DNA of 64,000 nt, from assembly GCF_013267355.1 (NCBI RefSeq), contig NZ_CP053985.1, positions 1,860,001 through 1,924,000 of the forward strand, in the 5' to 3' direction. This DNA is from Achromobacter pestifer (GTDB taxonomy: Bacteria > Pseudomonadota > Gammaproteobacteria > Burkholderiales > Burkholderiaceae_B). Below are positions 7,995-16,379 of this stretch, piece after piece (the first letter of the stretch is position 1; the number at the start of each line of letters is the position of its first letter). Position numbers and translations under genes: made by a program. The notes below the pieces were generated by a model, which was not told the origin of the DNA, did no database searches, and saw only the letters and a program-made list of their open reading frames with translations.

Positions 7995-8729
7995 TCAAGA
8001 GGCCACGTATTCGAACGACACTGCCGTGGCAATTCTTACCTGAGCCCGGTGAGAGGATGGCACTCGATAGATCCATCTTGGATGCTGAGCCTTCATCCCT
8101 CGCCGCAACCGCGGCATCGTCGTCAGCCACGCGTTGTAATGGCCAAACTTCGAGGCCTCGGCGCTTGAATCCATGAGCAGGATTTGTGTTAGCCGAATGT
8201 CCGACATTGCACCAATCGTCGCAATGCCAACACCGAGGCTCCAATGATTCATGAAGGCTCCACTCGTGCTCACCAACTGAATCATCGTCAGCCTACCCTC
8301 TAGCAGTTGTTCCAACGCGAACGCTGACGCGCATTTCGGCGGGCCAGCCTCGAACGAGCTACGCAGTTGAAGAGGAAGGTCCAACTCCGAGCACGCCGCT
8401 ATCAGTTCTTTCGCGCCAAGCCCTGTAAAGAACGAGCCTCCCAGGGCCCGCCATATTCTCGCGGGCAGCCCACGAGTTCGATAGGCCATGTCACGTAACG
8501 AACGCGGCGGCACAAGGCCATGCAATGCAAGCACAGAGCTCAGGCAGCAGATCCCGCACGATCCTGCATAGACGCCTTGGGGAAAATGAGCTTGCCCGAA
8601 ATGTTCTTCGTCGAACCACCATGCCGAATCGGAGCTCAAAGCACAATAGCTTAGGTTTTTTTGCAGCCTTTCATCTGGTCGATCTCTTGCAGCCGTCACC
8701 CTGCTCCGCTTTGCTGAAGTCTTGGGCAT
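7995..8729 (-). CDS. predicted papain/C39-like cysteine peptidase-fold protein
   Basis: 244 residues from ATG 8729, four bases after the upstream stop, with GAGGAG ten bases before. A Cys-His-Asp arrangement in the order and spacing of papain/C39-type enzymes is visible: Cys58 in GVYAGSCGICCLSSVLALHG at the start of a hydrophobic helix, His162 in NHWSLGVGIA on a beta strand, and Asp187 in ILLMDSSA. There is no signal peptide, no membrane segment and no ABC domain, so it is not a normal bacteriocin exporter. The N-terminal 25 residues are basic. It is co-transcribed with a conserved plasmid/island small protein. Function unknown; protein processing, a toxin/effector or a defence role are all possible. 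Confidence 0.6.
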   Translation of the reverse strand: MPKTSAKRSRVTAARDRPDERLQKNLSYCALSSDSAWWFDEEHFGQAHFPQGVYAGSCGICCLSSVLALHGLVPPRSLRDMAYRTRGLPARIWRALGGSFFTGLGAKELIAACSELDLPLQLRSSFEAGPPKCASAFALEQLLEGRLTMIQLVSTSGAFMNHWSLGVGIATIGAMSDIRLTQILLMDSSAEASKFGHYNAWLTTMPRLRRGMKAQHPRWIYRVPSSHRAQVRIATAVSFEYVAS

Positions 8730-8733
8730 CTGT

Positions 8734-9021
8734 TCAGTACTCCTCGGGCAGGAGAAGCGTTGTCGCGCTTCGATCGGCCTCGGTGATGATCCAAATCCGC
8801 TCCTGTGGCGAAAGTCGATACGCAGACAGCAAACGTTCCCCGCTTCTAATTGCTTGGCTATTCGCCTGCAAGTCTTCGATGCAGAGGTCGCCCCAATCTT
8901 CCGCAGCATGACGCCGAAGTAGATCCAAAGGCGAGACGGAATAATTCTGGCAAGCGGCGAGCGCGCCTTTGGTTGCGACGATGCGGCCAAGACAGAACGA
9001 TGAACGGCTCTGGCGATTCAT
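8734..9021 (-). CDS. conserved plasmid/island-associated small protein
   Basis: 95 residues from ATG 9021, with AGGA nine bases upstream; a longer frame up to 9186 is Arg/Ser-rich and not believable. It matches a small family that recurs on plasmids and integrative elements, often labelled 'plasmid related protein' or, without basis, 'type I restriction subunit M'. The conserved blocks are LGRIVATKGAL, DLLRRH, DWGDL, GERLLSAYRL, WIITEADRSATTLLLPEEY. No catalytic motif is known to me. It ends four bases before the cysteine-peptidase-like gene, so both form an operon next to the tRNA end of the island. Confidence 0.75.
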   Translation of the reverse strand: MNRQSRSSFCLGRIVATKGALAACQNYSVSPLDLLRRHAAEDWGDLCIEDLQANSQAIRSGERLLSAYRLSPQERIWIITEADRSATTLLLPEEY

Positions 9022-9293
9022 AGGATGATTCCTTGTATGGACGAGCGAACGCGCGCCATGGCGACGCCGACAGATCGGGCTCGGGGAAGTTTCTTGGGAA
9101 AGGGAGAACGGGCGCGAGAGGCCCTTGAGGCGGGCTGAGGACGTAACGACGTCAGCCTTGCAAGAGTCAGGGCAAAGAACTTGCACAGACTATTTGATAC
9201 GTCCCTATTTTATGCTAATTTTCCAGCAAAATCCAGAATGTTCCAGAGCCAACCGGCAAATTTTTGATAGTCGTTTTGTAAGCGGCAAACAAA
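9022..9293. other. island end, no gene seen
   Basis: About 270 bases between the start of the small island protein and the tRNA terminator. AT content rises toward 9190-9290. I see no gene and no integrase at the tRNA side. The promoter of the minus-strand operon should lie here. Confidence 0.4.
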
Positions 9294-9327
9294 AAGCCCT
9301 CGATTTCTCAACGAAATCAAGGGCTTA
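9294..9327 (-). terminator. Rho-independent terminator after tRNA-Ser
   Basis: Stem AGCCCTcGATTTC paired with GAAATCaAGGGCT around a TCAAC loop. Read on the minus strand it is followed by a T-run (CTTTTTG), just beyond the 3' end of the tRNA gene. Confidence 0.75.
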
Positions 9328-9337
9328 GATGCATTCT

Positions 9338-9428
9338 TGGCGGACAGAGGGGGATTCGAACCCCCGATACGCTTTTGACGTATACACGCTTTCCAGGCGT
9401 GCGCCTTCAACCGCTCGGCCACCTGTCC
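9338..9428 (-). tRNA. tRNA-Ser(GGA)
   Basis: Complete class II tRNA of 91 bases on the minus strand. Acceptor GGACAGG pairs with TCTGTCC, followed by the discriminator G and an encoded CCA (3' end at 9338). D-arm GGCCGAGCGG, anticodon loop CTGGAAA with anticodon GGA (bases 9392-9394), a long variable arm as expected for serine tRNAs, and T-arm GGGGGTTCGAATCCCCC. The 3' end points to the low-GC accessory region, consistent with use as an integration site. Confidence 0.95.
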
Positions 9429-9564
9429 TATCTGCGATTTTTGCTGCGGGCAAGCCGCTGCAGAAATTGCGAATCCGCGATTCTAGCAGATTTCGCATAT
9501 GGCCGACAAGCAGGCAAAGAAAAGGGGACGACACATCGCCCCCCTTCCTTACCCGTCAGGCACG

Positions 9565-11118
9565 CTAGGCCGATGTCGGCGGATCCTGTTCCCGATAGGA
9601 GCTGATGGTGCCGTCCGGCTCGGTTTCTTCCAGCCGCACCCTGAAACCCCACAGCCGCGCAAGATGCTTCATGACCTGTTCGGCGTCATCGCCGGCCAGC
9701 GGGCGGCCGCGGCTCTTCAGGTGGCGCAGCACCAGCGAGCGGTCGGAGTCGCGGTTGAAGCGGACCACCTGGATATCCGGCACCATGTTGTCGCGGTTGT
9801 GCTGCGCGGCCAGCAGGCGGCGAATGTCGCGGTAGCCTTCGTCGTCGTGGATGGCGGCGACTTCCAGCTTGGGGTTGGCCTGATGGTCCGAGATCGCGAA
9901 GAGGCGGAACTCGCGGATCAGGCGGGGCGACAGGTACTGCGAGATGAAGGACTCGTCCTTGAAGTTGCGCATGGCGAAGTCCAGCGTCTTCAGCCAGTCG
10001 CCGCCGGCGATGTCGGGGAACCAGCGCCGGTCCTCGGGCGTGGGCGCCTCGCAGATGCGGCGGATGTCGGACATCATGGCAAAGCCCAGCGCGTAGGGGT
10101 TGATGCCGCCGTAGCCGCGTTCGTCGAAGCCGCGCTGGCTGACCACGTTGGTGTGGCTTTGCAGGAATTCCATCATGAAGCCGTCGTTGACCAGCCCTTT
10201 TTCATGCAGCCGGTTCAGGATGGTGTAGTGCCAGAACGTGGCCCAGCCTTCGTTCATGACCTTGGTCTGGGTCTGCGGATAGAAGTACTGCGCGATCTTG
10301 CGGACGATGCGCACCAGTTCCTTCTGCCAGGGCGCGAGCTTGGGCGAGTACTTCTCGATGAAGTAGAGCAGATTCTCTTCGGGCTCCGGCGGGAACACCG
10401 AGGCTGCGACGTGGGTGTCCTTGTCGGTCTCCAGGCGCGGCAGGGTACGCCACAGGTCGTTGTACTGCAGGCGGGCATGCTCCTGGCGTTCGGCCTGGCG
10501 TGCGGCCTCTTCCTTGTAGGAAATGGGCGTCGGACGCTTGTAGCGGTCCACGCCGTGGTGCGAGAGCGCGTGGCAGGAGTCGAGCAAGGCTTCCACCGCG
10601 TCGATGCCGTAGCGGTCTTCGCAGGACATGACGTACTTGCGCGCGAAGACCAGGTAGTCCAGCACGCCGTCCGCGTCGGTCCATTGGCGGAACAGATAAT
10701 TGCCTTTGAAGAACGAGTTGTGGCCGTAACAGGCGTGGGCGATCACCAGCGCCTGCATCGTCATGGAGTTCTCTTCCATGAGATAGGAGATGCAAGGATT
10801 GGAGTTGATGACGATCTCGTACGCCAGCCCCTGCATGCCGCGGCGGTAGAACTGCTCGTTGCGGATGAATTCCTTGCCGTACGACCAGTGCGGATAGCCG
10901 ATGGGCAGCCCGGCCGACGCATAGGCGTCCAGCATCTGTTCCGAGGTGATCACCTCGATCTGGTTCGGGTACGTGTCCAGCCCGTATTCGGCGGCGATCT
11001 TGGAGATGGCCTCGTCATAGGACTGGATCAGTTCGAAGGTCCATTCAGAACCCTGGGAGATCGGCCGGGCGCTGCCGGCGGCCTCCGGTTCCACGAGCGC
11101 TCCCACGATGGCATTCAT
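9565..11118 (-). CDS. SpoVR family protein (YcgB-like)
   Basis: 517 residues, normal for SpoVR/YcgB proteins. The family signature is present: WSYGKEFIRNEQFYRRG near residue 80-95, the conserved His-rich part ALVIAHACYGHNSFFKGNY, and MNEGWATFWHYTI further on. The biochemical role is unknown; in sporulating bacteria it is tied to spore cortex formation, elsewhere to stationary-phase and stress response. The ATG overlaps the end of the DUF444 gene (ATGA), and it is the last gene of the prkA-yeaH-spoVR operon. Confidence 0.93.
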   Translation of the reverse strand: MNAIVGALVEPEAAGSARPISQGSEWTFELIQSYDEAISKIAAEYGLDTYPNQIEVITSEQMLDAYASAGLPIGYPHWSYGKEFIRNEQFYRRGMQGLAYEIVINSNPCISYLMEENSMTMQALVIAHACYGHNSFFKGNYLFRQWTDADGVLDYLVFARKYVMSCEDRYGIDAVEALLDSCHALSHHGVDRYKRPTPISYKEEAARQAERQEHARLQYNDLWRTLPRLETDKDTHVAASVFPPEPEENLLYFIEKYSPKLAPWQKELVRIVRKIAQYFYPQTQTKVMNEGWATFWHYTILNRLHEKGLVNDGFMMEFLQSHTNVVSQRGFDERGYGGINPYALGFAMMSDIRRICEAPTPEDRRWFPDIAGGDWLKTLDFAMRNFKDESFISQYLSPRLIREFRLFAISDHQANPKLEVAAIHDDEGYRDIRRLLAAQHNRDNMVPDIQVVRFNRDSDRSLVLRHLKSRGRPLAGDDAEQVMKHLARLWGFRVRLEETEPDGTISSYREQDPPTSA

Positions 11119-12374
11119 GCGGTTTCCTTTTTGAACAGGTCATGGAACACGGGGAAGATCTCGCCGCGTTCGCAGATGCGCCGCATGACGAAATGCGGCT
11201 CCAGTTTCTGTTCATATTCCGCCCACAGGCTGCTCTTGCGCGCCTCCTGCGAGTCGGGCACTTCGATGTAGGCGAAGTAGCGCGTGGCGGGCAACAGGTG
11301 CTCGGCCAGGAAACGCGCGCTCTTGCCCGCGTCGGCGCCGAACGAGTCGCCGTCGCTGGCTTGCGCCGCATACACGTTCCAGGCGGTCGGCGGATAGCGC
11401 TTCTCCAGGATCTCGCGCATCAGCTCCAGCGCCGACAGCACGATGGTGCCGCCGCTCTTGGGATCGTAGAAGAAGGTGTGCTCGTCGACTTCCTCGGCGT
11501 TGTCGGTATGGCGGATGAAGACCAGGTCCACGTGCTCGTACTTGCGCGACAGGAACAGGTACAAGAGCGAGAAGAAGCGCTTGGCCAAGTCCTTCTTGTT
11601 CTCGTCCATGGAGCCCGACACGTCCATCAGGCAGAACATGACGGCGCGCGCCATGGGGATGGCCACCGACACCCGGTTGCGGTAACGCAGGTCCAGGTCG
11701 TCCAGGAAGGGCACGCGGGCCAGGCGCTCGCGGCAATCCTCGACGTCCTGTTCCAGCGCCTTGATTTCGTCGGCGGCAGCGCCAGCTTCCAGCGCCTTGG
11801 CCAGGCGTTCCTCGGCATCCTCGAGATCGGCGCGTGCCTTCACGCCCAGCGACACGCGGCGCGCCAGCGACGACTTGAGCGTACGGCTGATGCTCAGCAT
11901 GCTGGGCGAGCCCGTGGTCGTGTAGCCGGCGCGCTGCCATTTCTTCTGGCTGACCTCGCCCAGCTGGGTGCGCGCCATGTGCGGCAGTTCCAGGTCTTCA
12001 AAGAACAGGTTCAGGAACTCGGCCCGCGACAGGCTGAAGGTGAACTGGTCGACCGATTCACCTTCACCCGGCTCGGACCCGCCTTCCCCCTGCCCGCCCT
12101 GCGGCCGGTCGAAGGTATCGCCCTTGGCAAACTCGCGGTTGCCGGGGTGCACGATCTCGCGGTCGCCGCCCTGGCCATGGTGGAAGGTCGGCTCGGAGAT
12201 GTCGCGGGCGGGCAGGTTGATCTCGCCGCCCTGATCCATGTCCTGGATGGAGCGGTCGCGGATCATCCCGTGTACCGCCTTGCGGATCTGGTCCTTGTAA
12301 CGCCGGAGAAAACGCTCCCGGTTGACGGCGCTTTTATTGCGCCCGTTAAGACGGCGATCGATAAGTGAATTCAT
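11115..12374 (-). CDS. yeaH: DUF444/YeaH-YhbH family protein with von Willebrand A-like domain
   Basis: 419 residues. A basic N-terminus (IDRRLNGRNKSAVNRERFLRR region) is followed by a Gly-rich acidic linker around 85-110, a coiled-coil segment near 180-220, and a VWA-like domain whose MIDAS motif DVSGSM is at 251-256. It sits between a PrkA kinase and a SpoVR protein, twelve bases after prkA and overlapping spoVR, the arrangement of E. coli yeaG-yeaH and its relatives. It probably works with PrkA in nutrient and stress signalling; the molecular function is not established. Confidence 0.92.
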   Translation of the reverse strand: MNSLIDRRLNGRNKSAVNRERFLRRYKDQIRKAVHGMIRDRSIQDMDQGGEINLPARDISEPTFHHGQGGDREIVHPGNREFAKGDTFDRPQGGQGEGGSEPGEGESVDQFTFSLSRAEFLNLFFEDLELPHMARTQLGEVSQKKWQRAGYTTTGSPSMLSISRTLKSSLARRVSLGVKARADLEDAEERLAKALEAGAAADEIKALEQDVEDCRERLARVPFLDDLDLRYRNRVSVAIPMARAVMFCLMDVSGSMDENKKDLAKRFFSLLYLFLSRKYEHVDLVFIRHTDNAEEVDEHTFFYDPKSGGTIVLSALELMREILEKRYPPTAWNVYAAQASDGDSFGADAGKSARFLAEHLLPATRYFAYIEVPDSQEARKSSLWAEYEQKLEPHFVMRRICERGEIFPVFHDLFKKETA

Positions 12375-12386
12375 GATTCACCTCGC

Positions 12387-14312
12387 TCAGGAAGACTTCC
12401 TCACACGGAGATACCACTCGCACAGCAGCCTGACCTGCTTTTCCGTGTAGCCCTTTTCAACCATGCGATCGACGAAGCTCTGATGCTTGGACTTGTCCTC
12501 GGCCGACGCCTTGGCGTTGAACGAGATCACCGGCAGCAGGTCTTCCGTGTTCGAGAACATCTTCTTTTCGATCACTTCGCGCAGCTTTTCATAGCTGGTC
12601 CAGGTCGGGTTGCGGCCGTTGTTGTTGGCGCGCGCCCGCAGCACGAAGTTGACGATCTCGTTGCGGAAATCCTTCGGGTTGGCGATGCCGGCCGGCTTCT
12701 CGATCTTTTCCAGTTCGTCGTTGAGCGCGCTGCGGTCGAAGCTTTCGCCGGTTTCCGGGTCGCGGAATTCCTCGTCCTGGATCCAGCAGTCGGCAAAGGT
12801 CACGTAGCGGTCGAAGATGTTCTGGCCGTATTCCGAGTACGACTCCAGGTAGGCGGTCTGGATCTCCTTGCCGATGAATTCCGCATAACGCGGCGCCAGG
12901 TAGCCCTTGATGAATTCAAGATAGCGCCGGCGGATTTCCTCGGGATAATCCTCGCGGCCGATCCGCTGCTCGAGCACGTACATCAGGTGCACCGGGTTGG
13001 CGGCGACTTCGGTCTGGTCGTAGTTGAAGACGCTGGACAGGATCTTGTACGCGAAACGCGTCGACACCCCGGTCATGCCTTCGTCGGTACCGGCATAGTC
13101 CTTGTATTCCTGCAGGGCCTTGGCCTTGGGGTCCACGTCCTTCAGGCTTTCGCCGTCGTAGACGCGCAGCTTCGAATAGAGGCTGGAGTTCTCGGGTTCC
13201 TTCAGGCGCGTCAGGACCGAGAACTGCGCCATCATGTCCAGCGTTCCCGGCGCGCACGGCGCCGTGGACAGCGAGCTGTGGTGCAGCAGCTTTTCGTAGA
13301 TGCGGACCTCTTCCGAGACCTGCAGGCAGTAAGGCACCTTGACGATATAGATACGGTCGAGGAACGCCTCGTTGTGCTTGTTGTTGCGGAAGGTCTGCCA
13401 TTCCGATTCGTTCGAGTGGGCCAGGATGGCGCCGTTGAACGGGATCGCGGAAAAGCCCTCGGTGCCCTTGAAGTTGCCTTCCTGGGTGGCCGTCAGCAAG
13501 GGGTGCAGCATCTTGATCGGGGCCTTGAACATCTCCACGAATTCCAGCAGCCCCTGGTTGGCCAGGCACAGCCCGCCGGAGTAGCTGTAGGCGTCCGGAT
13601 CGTCCTGCGAGTGGCGGTCGAGCTTGCGGATGTCGACCTTGCCCACCAGCGAGGAAATGTCCTGGTTGTTCTCGTCGCCCGGCTCGGTCTTGGCGATGGC
13701 GATCTGGCGCAGCACCGACGGGTTCAGTCGCACGACGCGGAACTTCGAGATGTCGCCGTCGAACTCCTTCAGGCGCTTCACGGCCCAGGGCGACATGATG
13801 CCGCTCAGGTAGCGCCGCGGGATGCCGTATTCCTTTTCAAGCGTGTCGCCGAAGCGTTCCGGGTGGAACAGCCCGAGCGGCGATTCGTTCACCGGCGAAC
13901 CCTTCAAGGCGTAGATGGGGTAGGCCTCCATCAGCGACTTGAGCCGCTCCGCGATGGACGACTTGCCGCCGCCCACCGGGCCCAGCAGATAAAGGATTTG
14001 CTTGCGCTCTTCCAGCCCCTGAGCGGCGTGCTTGAAGAACGCGACGATCTGCCCGATCACGTCCTCCATGCCGTAGAACTCCTGGAACGCCGGATAGCGC
14101 CGGATGGTCCGGTTGGAAAACAATCGGGAAAGACGTTGGTCGTTGCGCGTATCCACGATTTCGGGTTCGCCGATCGCCGCCAGCATGCGTTCTGCGGGGC
14201 TGGCGTACGCCATGGGATCGCTTTTGGCGAGGTTGAGGTACTCCTCGAGAGAGAGTTCCGATTCCTGCTCTCTTGCATACTGCGACTTGAAGCCTTCGAC
14301 GATGTTTTGCAC
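12387..14312 (-). CDS. prkA: PrkA-type serine protein kinase / AAA+ protein (YeaG-like)
   Basis: 641 residues from a GTG start preceded by a strong AGGAGG. An N-terminal AAA-like ATPase domain carries the P-loop GPVGGGKS at 111-118 and a Walker B-like region; the C-terminal third is the PrkA kinase-like domain. Length matches the E. coli homologue YeaG (about 640). The family is known for roles in sporulation (Bacillus PrkA, also described as a protease) and in nitrogen/carbon starvation in enterobacteria. It is the first gene of a three-gene operon. Upstream lies an 860-base gap with a small palindrome at 14523-14538. Confidence 0.94.
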   Translation of the reverse strand: MQNIVEGFKSQYAREQESELSLEEYLNLAKSDPMAYASPAERMLAAIGEPEIVDTRNDQRLSRLFSNRTIRRYPAFQEFYGMEDVIGQIVAFFKHAAQGLEERKQILYLLGPVGGGKSSIAERLKSLMEAYPIYALKGSPVNESPLGLFHPERFGDTLEKEYGIPRRYLSGIMSPWAVKRLKEFDGDISKFRVVRLNPSVLRQIAIAKTEPGDENNQDISSLVGKVDIRKLDRHSQDDPDAYSYSGGLCLANQGLLEFVEMFKAPIKMLHPLLTATQEGNFKGTEGFSAIPFNGAILAHSNESEWQTFRNNKHNEAFLDRIYIVKVPYCLQVSEEVRIYEKLLHHSSLSTAPCAPGTLDMMAQFSVLTRLKEPENSSLYSKLRVYDGESLKDVDPKAKALQEYKDYAGTDEGMTGVSTRFAYKILSSVFNYDQTEVAANPVHLMYVLEQRIGREDYPEEIRRRYLEFIKGYLAPRYAEFIGKEIQTAYLESYSEYGQNIFDRYVTFADCWIQDEEFRDPETGESFDRSALNDELEKIEKPAGIANPKDFRNEIVNFVLRARANNNGRNPTWTSYEKLREVIEKKMFSNTEDLLPVISFNAKASAEDKSKHQSFVDRMVEKGYTEKQVRLLCEWYLRVRKSS

Positions 14313-15173
14313 GGAAACCTCCTACAACACGCGAAAAATCCAATACGTCCCTACCTGCCCCCATTGTGCCTCAGCGCTCGCGCTTTACTAGACAATCTCG
14401 CGATAAGCACTGTCGGCCGGATGGTATGTTGCTTTCGCCACACATCAACCAAAGGCATGATCAGGCCCTTTCCAATTAGGCTGCACTCTTCGGATACAAG
14501 TTCCGTCAGGGAATGCAACTTAAGTGAATAAGTTCACTCGTCCGACTTCAGCATATCGCCGTATGCGCGTGCAAGATGCGTCCGCACATGAAATGCTCAG
14601 CAATGATTTGAAGGGAAGAGCGATGTCCCAGGGATTTTTATGATGCGGGCTATAAACCCGATGCGCCCGCTGTGCGATGGCAGCGGACGGTCTGAACGGC
14701 GCGTTGCGTCTTCGTTCAGCAGCGTGCTGGTTCGGTTGTGAAAAGCACCGATGACGCAGCACGAGGATCCGTGGTGACGAGGGCGCGTGGCATTGCACGG
14801 TGTAGTCCATCAGTGCGTGGCGCCAAGTCATGTGACTATGCTAAAGCCAATTGACGTTTTTGTGGCAATTCATTTAGCGCAATGCCAAAAATAGTCGCGC
14901 CACGCGCTTTTGAATTCATGCGACGGACGCGCACGGCAAGCACGCAGACATGCGCAAACTTGATTGCAATTCGATGGCGCCTGCGCATCGCGATTGCTCG
15001 CAGGCCGCGGATTACGGACCTATGCGCGATTGGCAGCCGCAAGCACAGAGTGCTAGTACCCCTTGCGGCGGCGATAGAATCACGCATTCGAAACGCGCCG
15101 CGCATCCATCGCGTTTCTTTCCATCCGCCCCTCGCCGTCGCCGCGTCATGTCTTTCCGATCCTGGCCAGCCGC
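14313..15173. other. 860-base intergenic region between the prkA operon and the DUF3142 gene
   Basis: Divergent promoter region. Small open frames on both strands look random. It contains a perfect palindrome AGTGAA-TAAG-TTCACT (14523-14538), a possible regulator site, and is less GC-rich than the flanking genes. I see no RNA gene or insertion sequence. Confidence 0.5.
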
Positions 15174-16379
15174 ATGAACATCCTTGCCAAACGCTGTTCC
15201 GCGGCGCTTTGCGGCGTCTTTCTGCTGTTGCTGGCCGCTTGCGGCAAGCAGGCCGATCTGCCCGGCGATGCCTATGTCTGGCAGCGAGTCTGGACGCCGT
15301 CGGTCAGCCAGGCGCTGGCCGACAGCGCCGACGCGGTGCGGGCATGGCGCGTGCTGATGGCGGAAATGAACCCGGATGGCAGATGGTTCACTGCGGCGCC
15401 CGATCTGGCTGCCCTGGCGGCGGCCAGGCGTCCCGTCATCATGGTTTTTCGCCTGGACGGCCGCGTCGATGCGCTGCCGGCGCCGGATGTGCTTGCGCGG
15501 ATCAAGACCGCGCGCGGCGCATGGGAAAGCGCGGGCATCGCCTTGGCTGGCATCGAAATCGATTACGACTGCCCCACCTCCAAATTGCCTGCCTACGCGG
15601 CCTTTCTGGAGGAGGTAAAGCGCGGCTTGGGACCCGATCTGCCTTTGTCGATAACCGCGCTGCCCACATGGCTGAACGGATCCGGGCTCGACGCGCTGCT
15701 GCGGATTCCCGATGAAGCCGTGTTGCAGGTCCATGCCGTGCTGAGTCCCGAACAAGGGCTGTTCAACGCCAAGCGCGCAAACACCTGGCTCGCGGCTTTC
15801 GCGGACCGCACCCAGCGGCCATGGCGCGTGGCGTTGGCGACCTATGGCAGCCGCGTGAGCTGGAACGACGACGGCAGCATCGCCGCGGTCGAAAGCGAGC
15901 GTTCCGCCCTGCTGCCAGGCGGCCGCGCCAGCGAACTGGTGGCCACGCCTGCAGCCATGGCGGCTTTCGTCGACGAGATCCACCGCTCCCGTCCGCGCGG
16001 ATTGGCGGGCATCGTCTGGTTCCGCCTGCCCACCGCGCGCGACGAACGCGCCTGGAGCCTGGCCACCTGGCGCGCGGTGCTGACGCGCCAGCCCCTGCTG
16101 CCGGCGCTGTCGGTCACGGCGCGCGCGGCGGGCGGCAGCGGCGCGCAGGACCTGATACTGTCCAACGGCGGCAATGCGGACGCGGCCCTGCCCTTCGCGA
16201 TCCGCTGGAACGGCGCCTGCCGCGCGGCCGACGGCATCAATGGCTATACCCTCGAACATGATTCCGCCGGCGCCTTCCTGCGCCGCTCCCAATACGGCCT
16301 GCTGCGCGCCGGCGGCCAACGCAACATAGGCTGGATACGCTGTGAAAACGGGCCCTCGAGCTTCCAAGTACAACCGTAA
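15174..16379 (+). CDS. DUF3142 lipoprotein (TIM-barrel-like)
   Basis: 401 residues. The N-terminal signal ends in a lipobox (FLLLLAACGK, Cys near residue 23), so it should be lipid-anchored. The body matches DUF3142: an opening YVWQRVW strand, IMVFRLDGR, then the conserved GIEIDYDCPTSKL segment with acidic residues at a strand end, as in glycoside-hydrolase-like barrels, and LPTWLNG later. Enzyme activity has not been shown. It overlaps by 38 bases the large repeat protein that follows, so the two probably act together in the envelope. Confidence 0.85.
   Translation: MNILAKRCSAALCGVFLLLLAACGKQADLPGDAYVWQRVWTPSVSQALADSADAVRAWRVLMAEMNPDGRWFTAAPDLAALAAARRPVIMVFRLDGRVDALPAPDVLARIKTARGAWESAGIALAGIEIDYDCPTSKLPAYAAFLEEVKRGLGPDLPLSITALPTWLNGSGLDALLRIPDEAVLQVHAVLSPEQGLFNAKRANTWLAAFADRTQRPWRVALATYGSRVSWNDDGSIAAVESERSALLPGGRASELVATPAAMAAFVDEIHRSRPRGLAGIVWFRLPTARDERAWSLATWRAVLTRQPLLPALSVTARAAGGSGAQDLILSNGGNADAALPFAIRWNGACRAADGINGYTLEHDSAGAFLRRSQYGLLRAGGQRNIGWIRCENGPSSFQVQP

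Noticed and set aside
8730..8990. N-terminal extension of the cysteine-peptidase-like gene up to 8990
   Set aside because: It would overlap the well-conserved small protein gene in another frame and is Arg/Ser-rich; the ATG at 8729 has a proper ribosome site.
9338..9428. Possible second copy of the tRNA 3' end inside the window marking the other island end
   Set aside because: I looked for the T-arm and acceptor sequence elsewhere in 1-9300 and did not find it; the other end is probably outside the window.
9499..11271. Long open frame on the plus strand opposite spoVR
   Set aside because: Mirror of a GC-rich gene; His/Val/Arg/Gly-rich product with no family pattern, while the minus strand gives a clear SpoVR protein.
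12483..14531. 682-codon plus-strand frame opposite prkA
   Set aside because: Antisense shadow of high-GC coding; biased composition and no motifs.
14882..15715. 277-codon plus-strand frame overlapping the DUF3142 start
   Set aside because: Out of frame with the lipoprotein gene, Arg/His-rich, no ribosome site.
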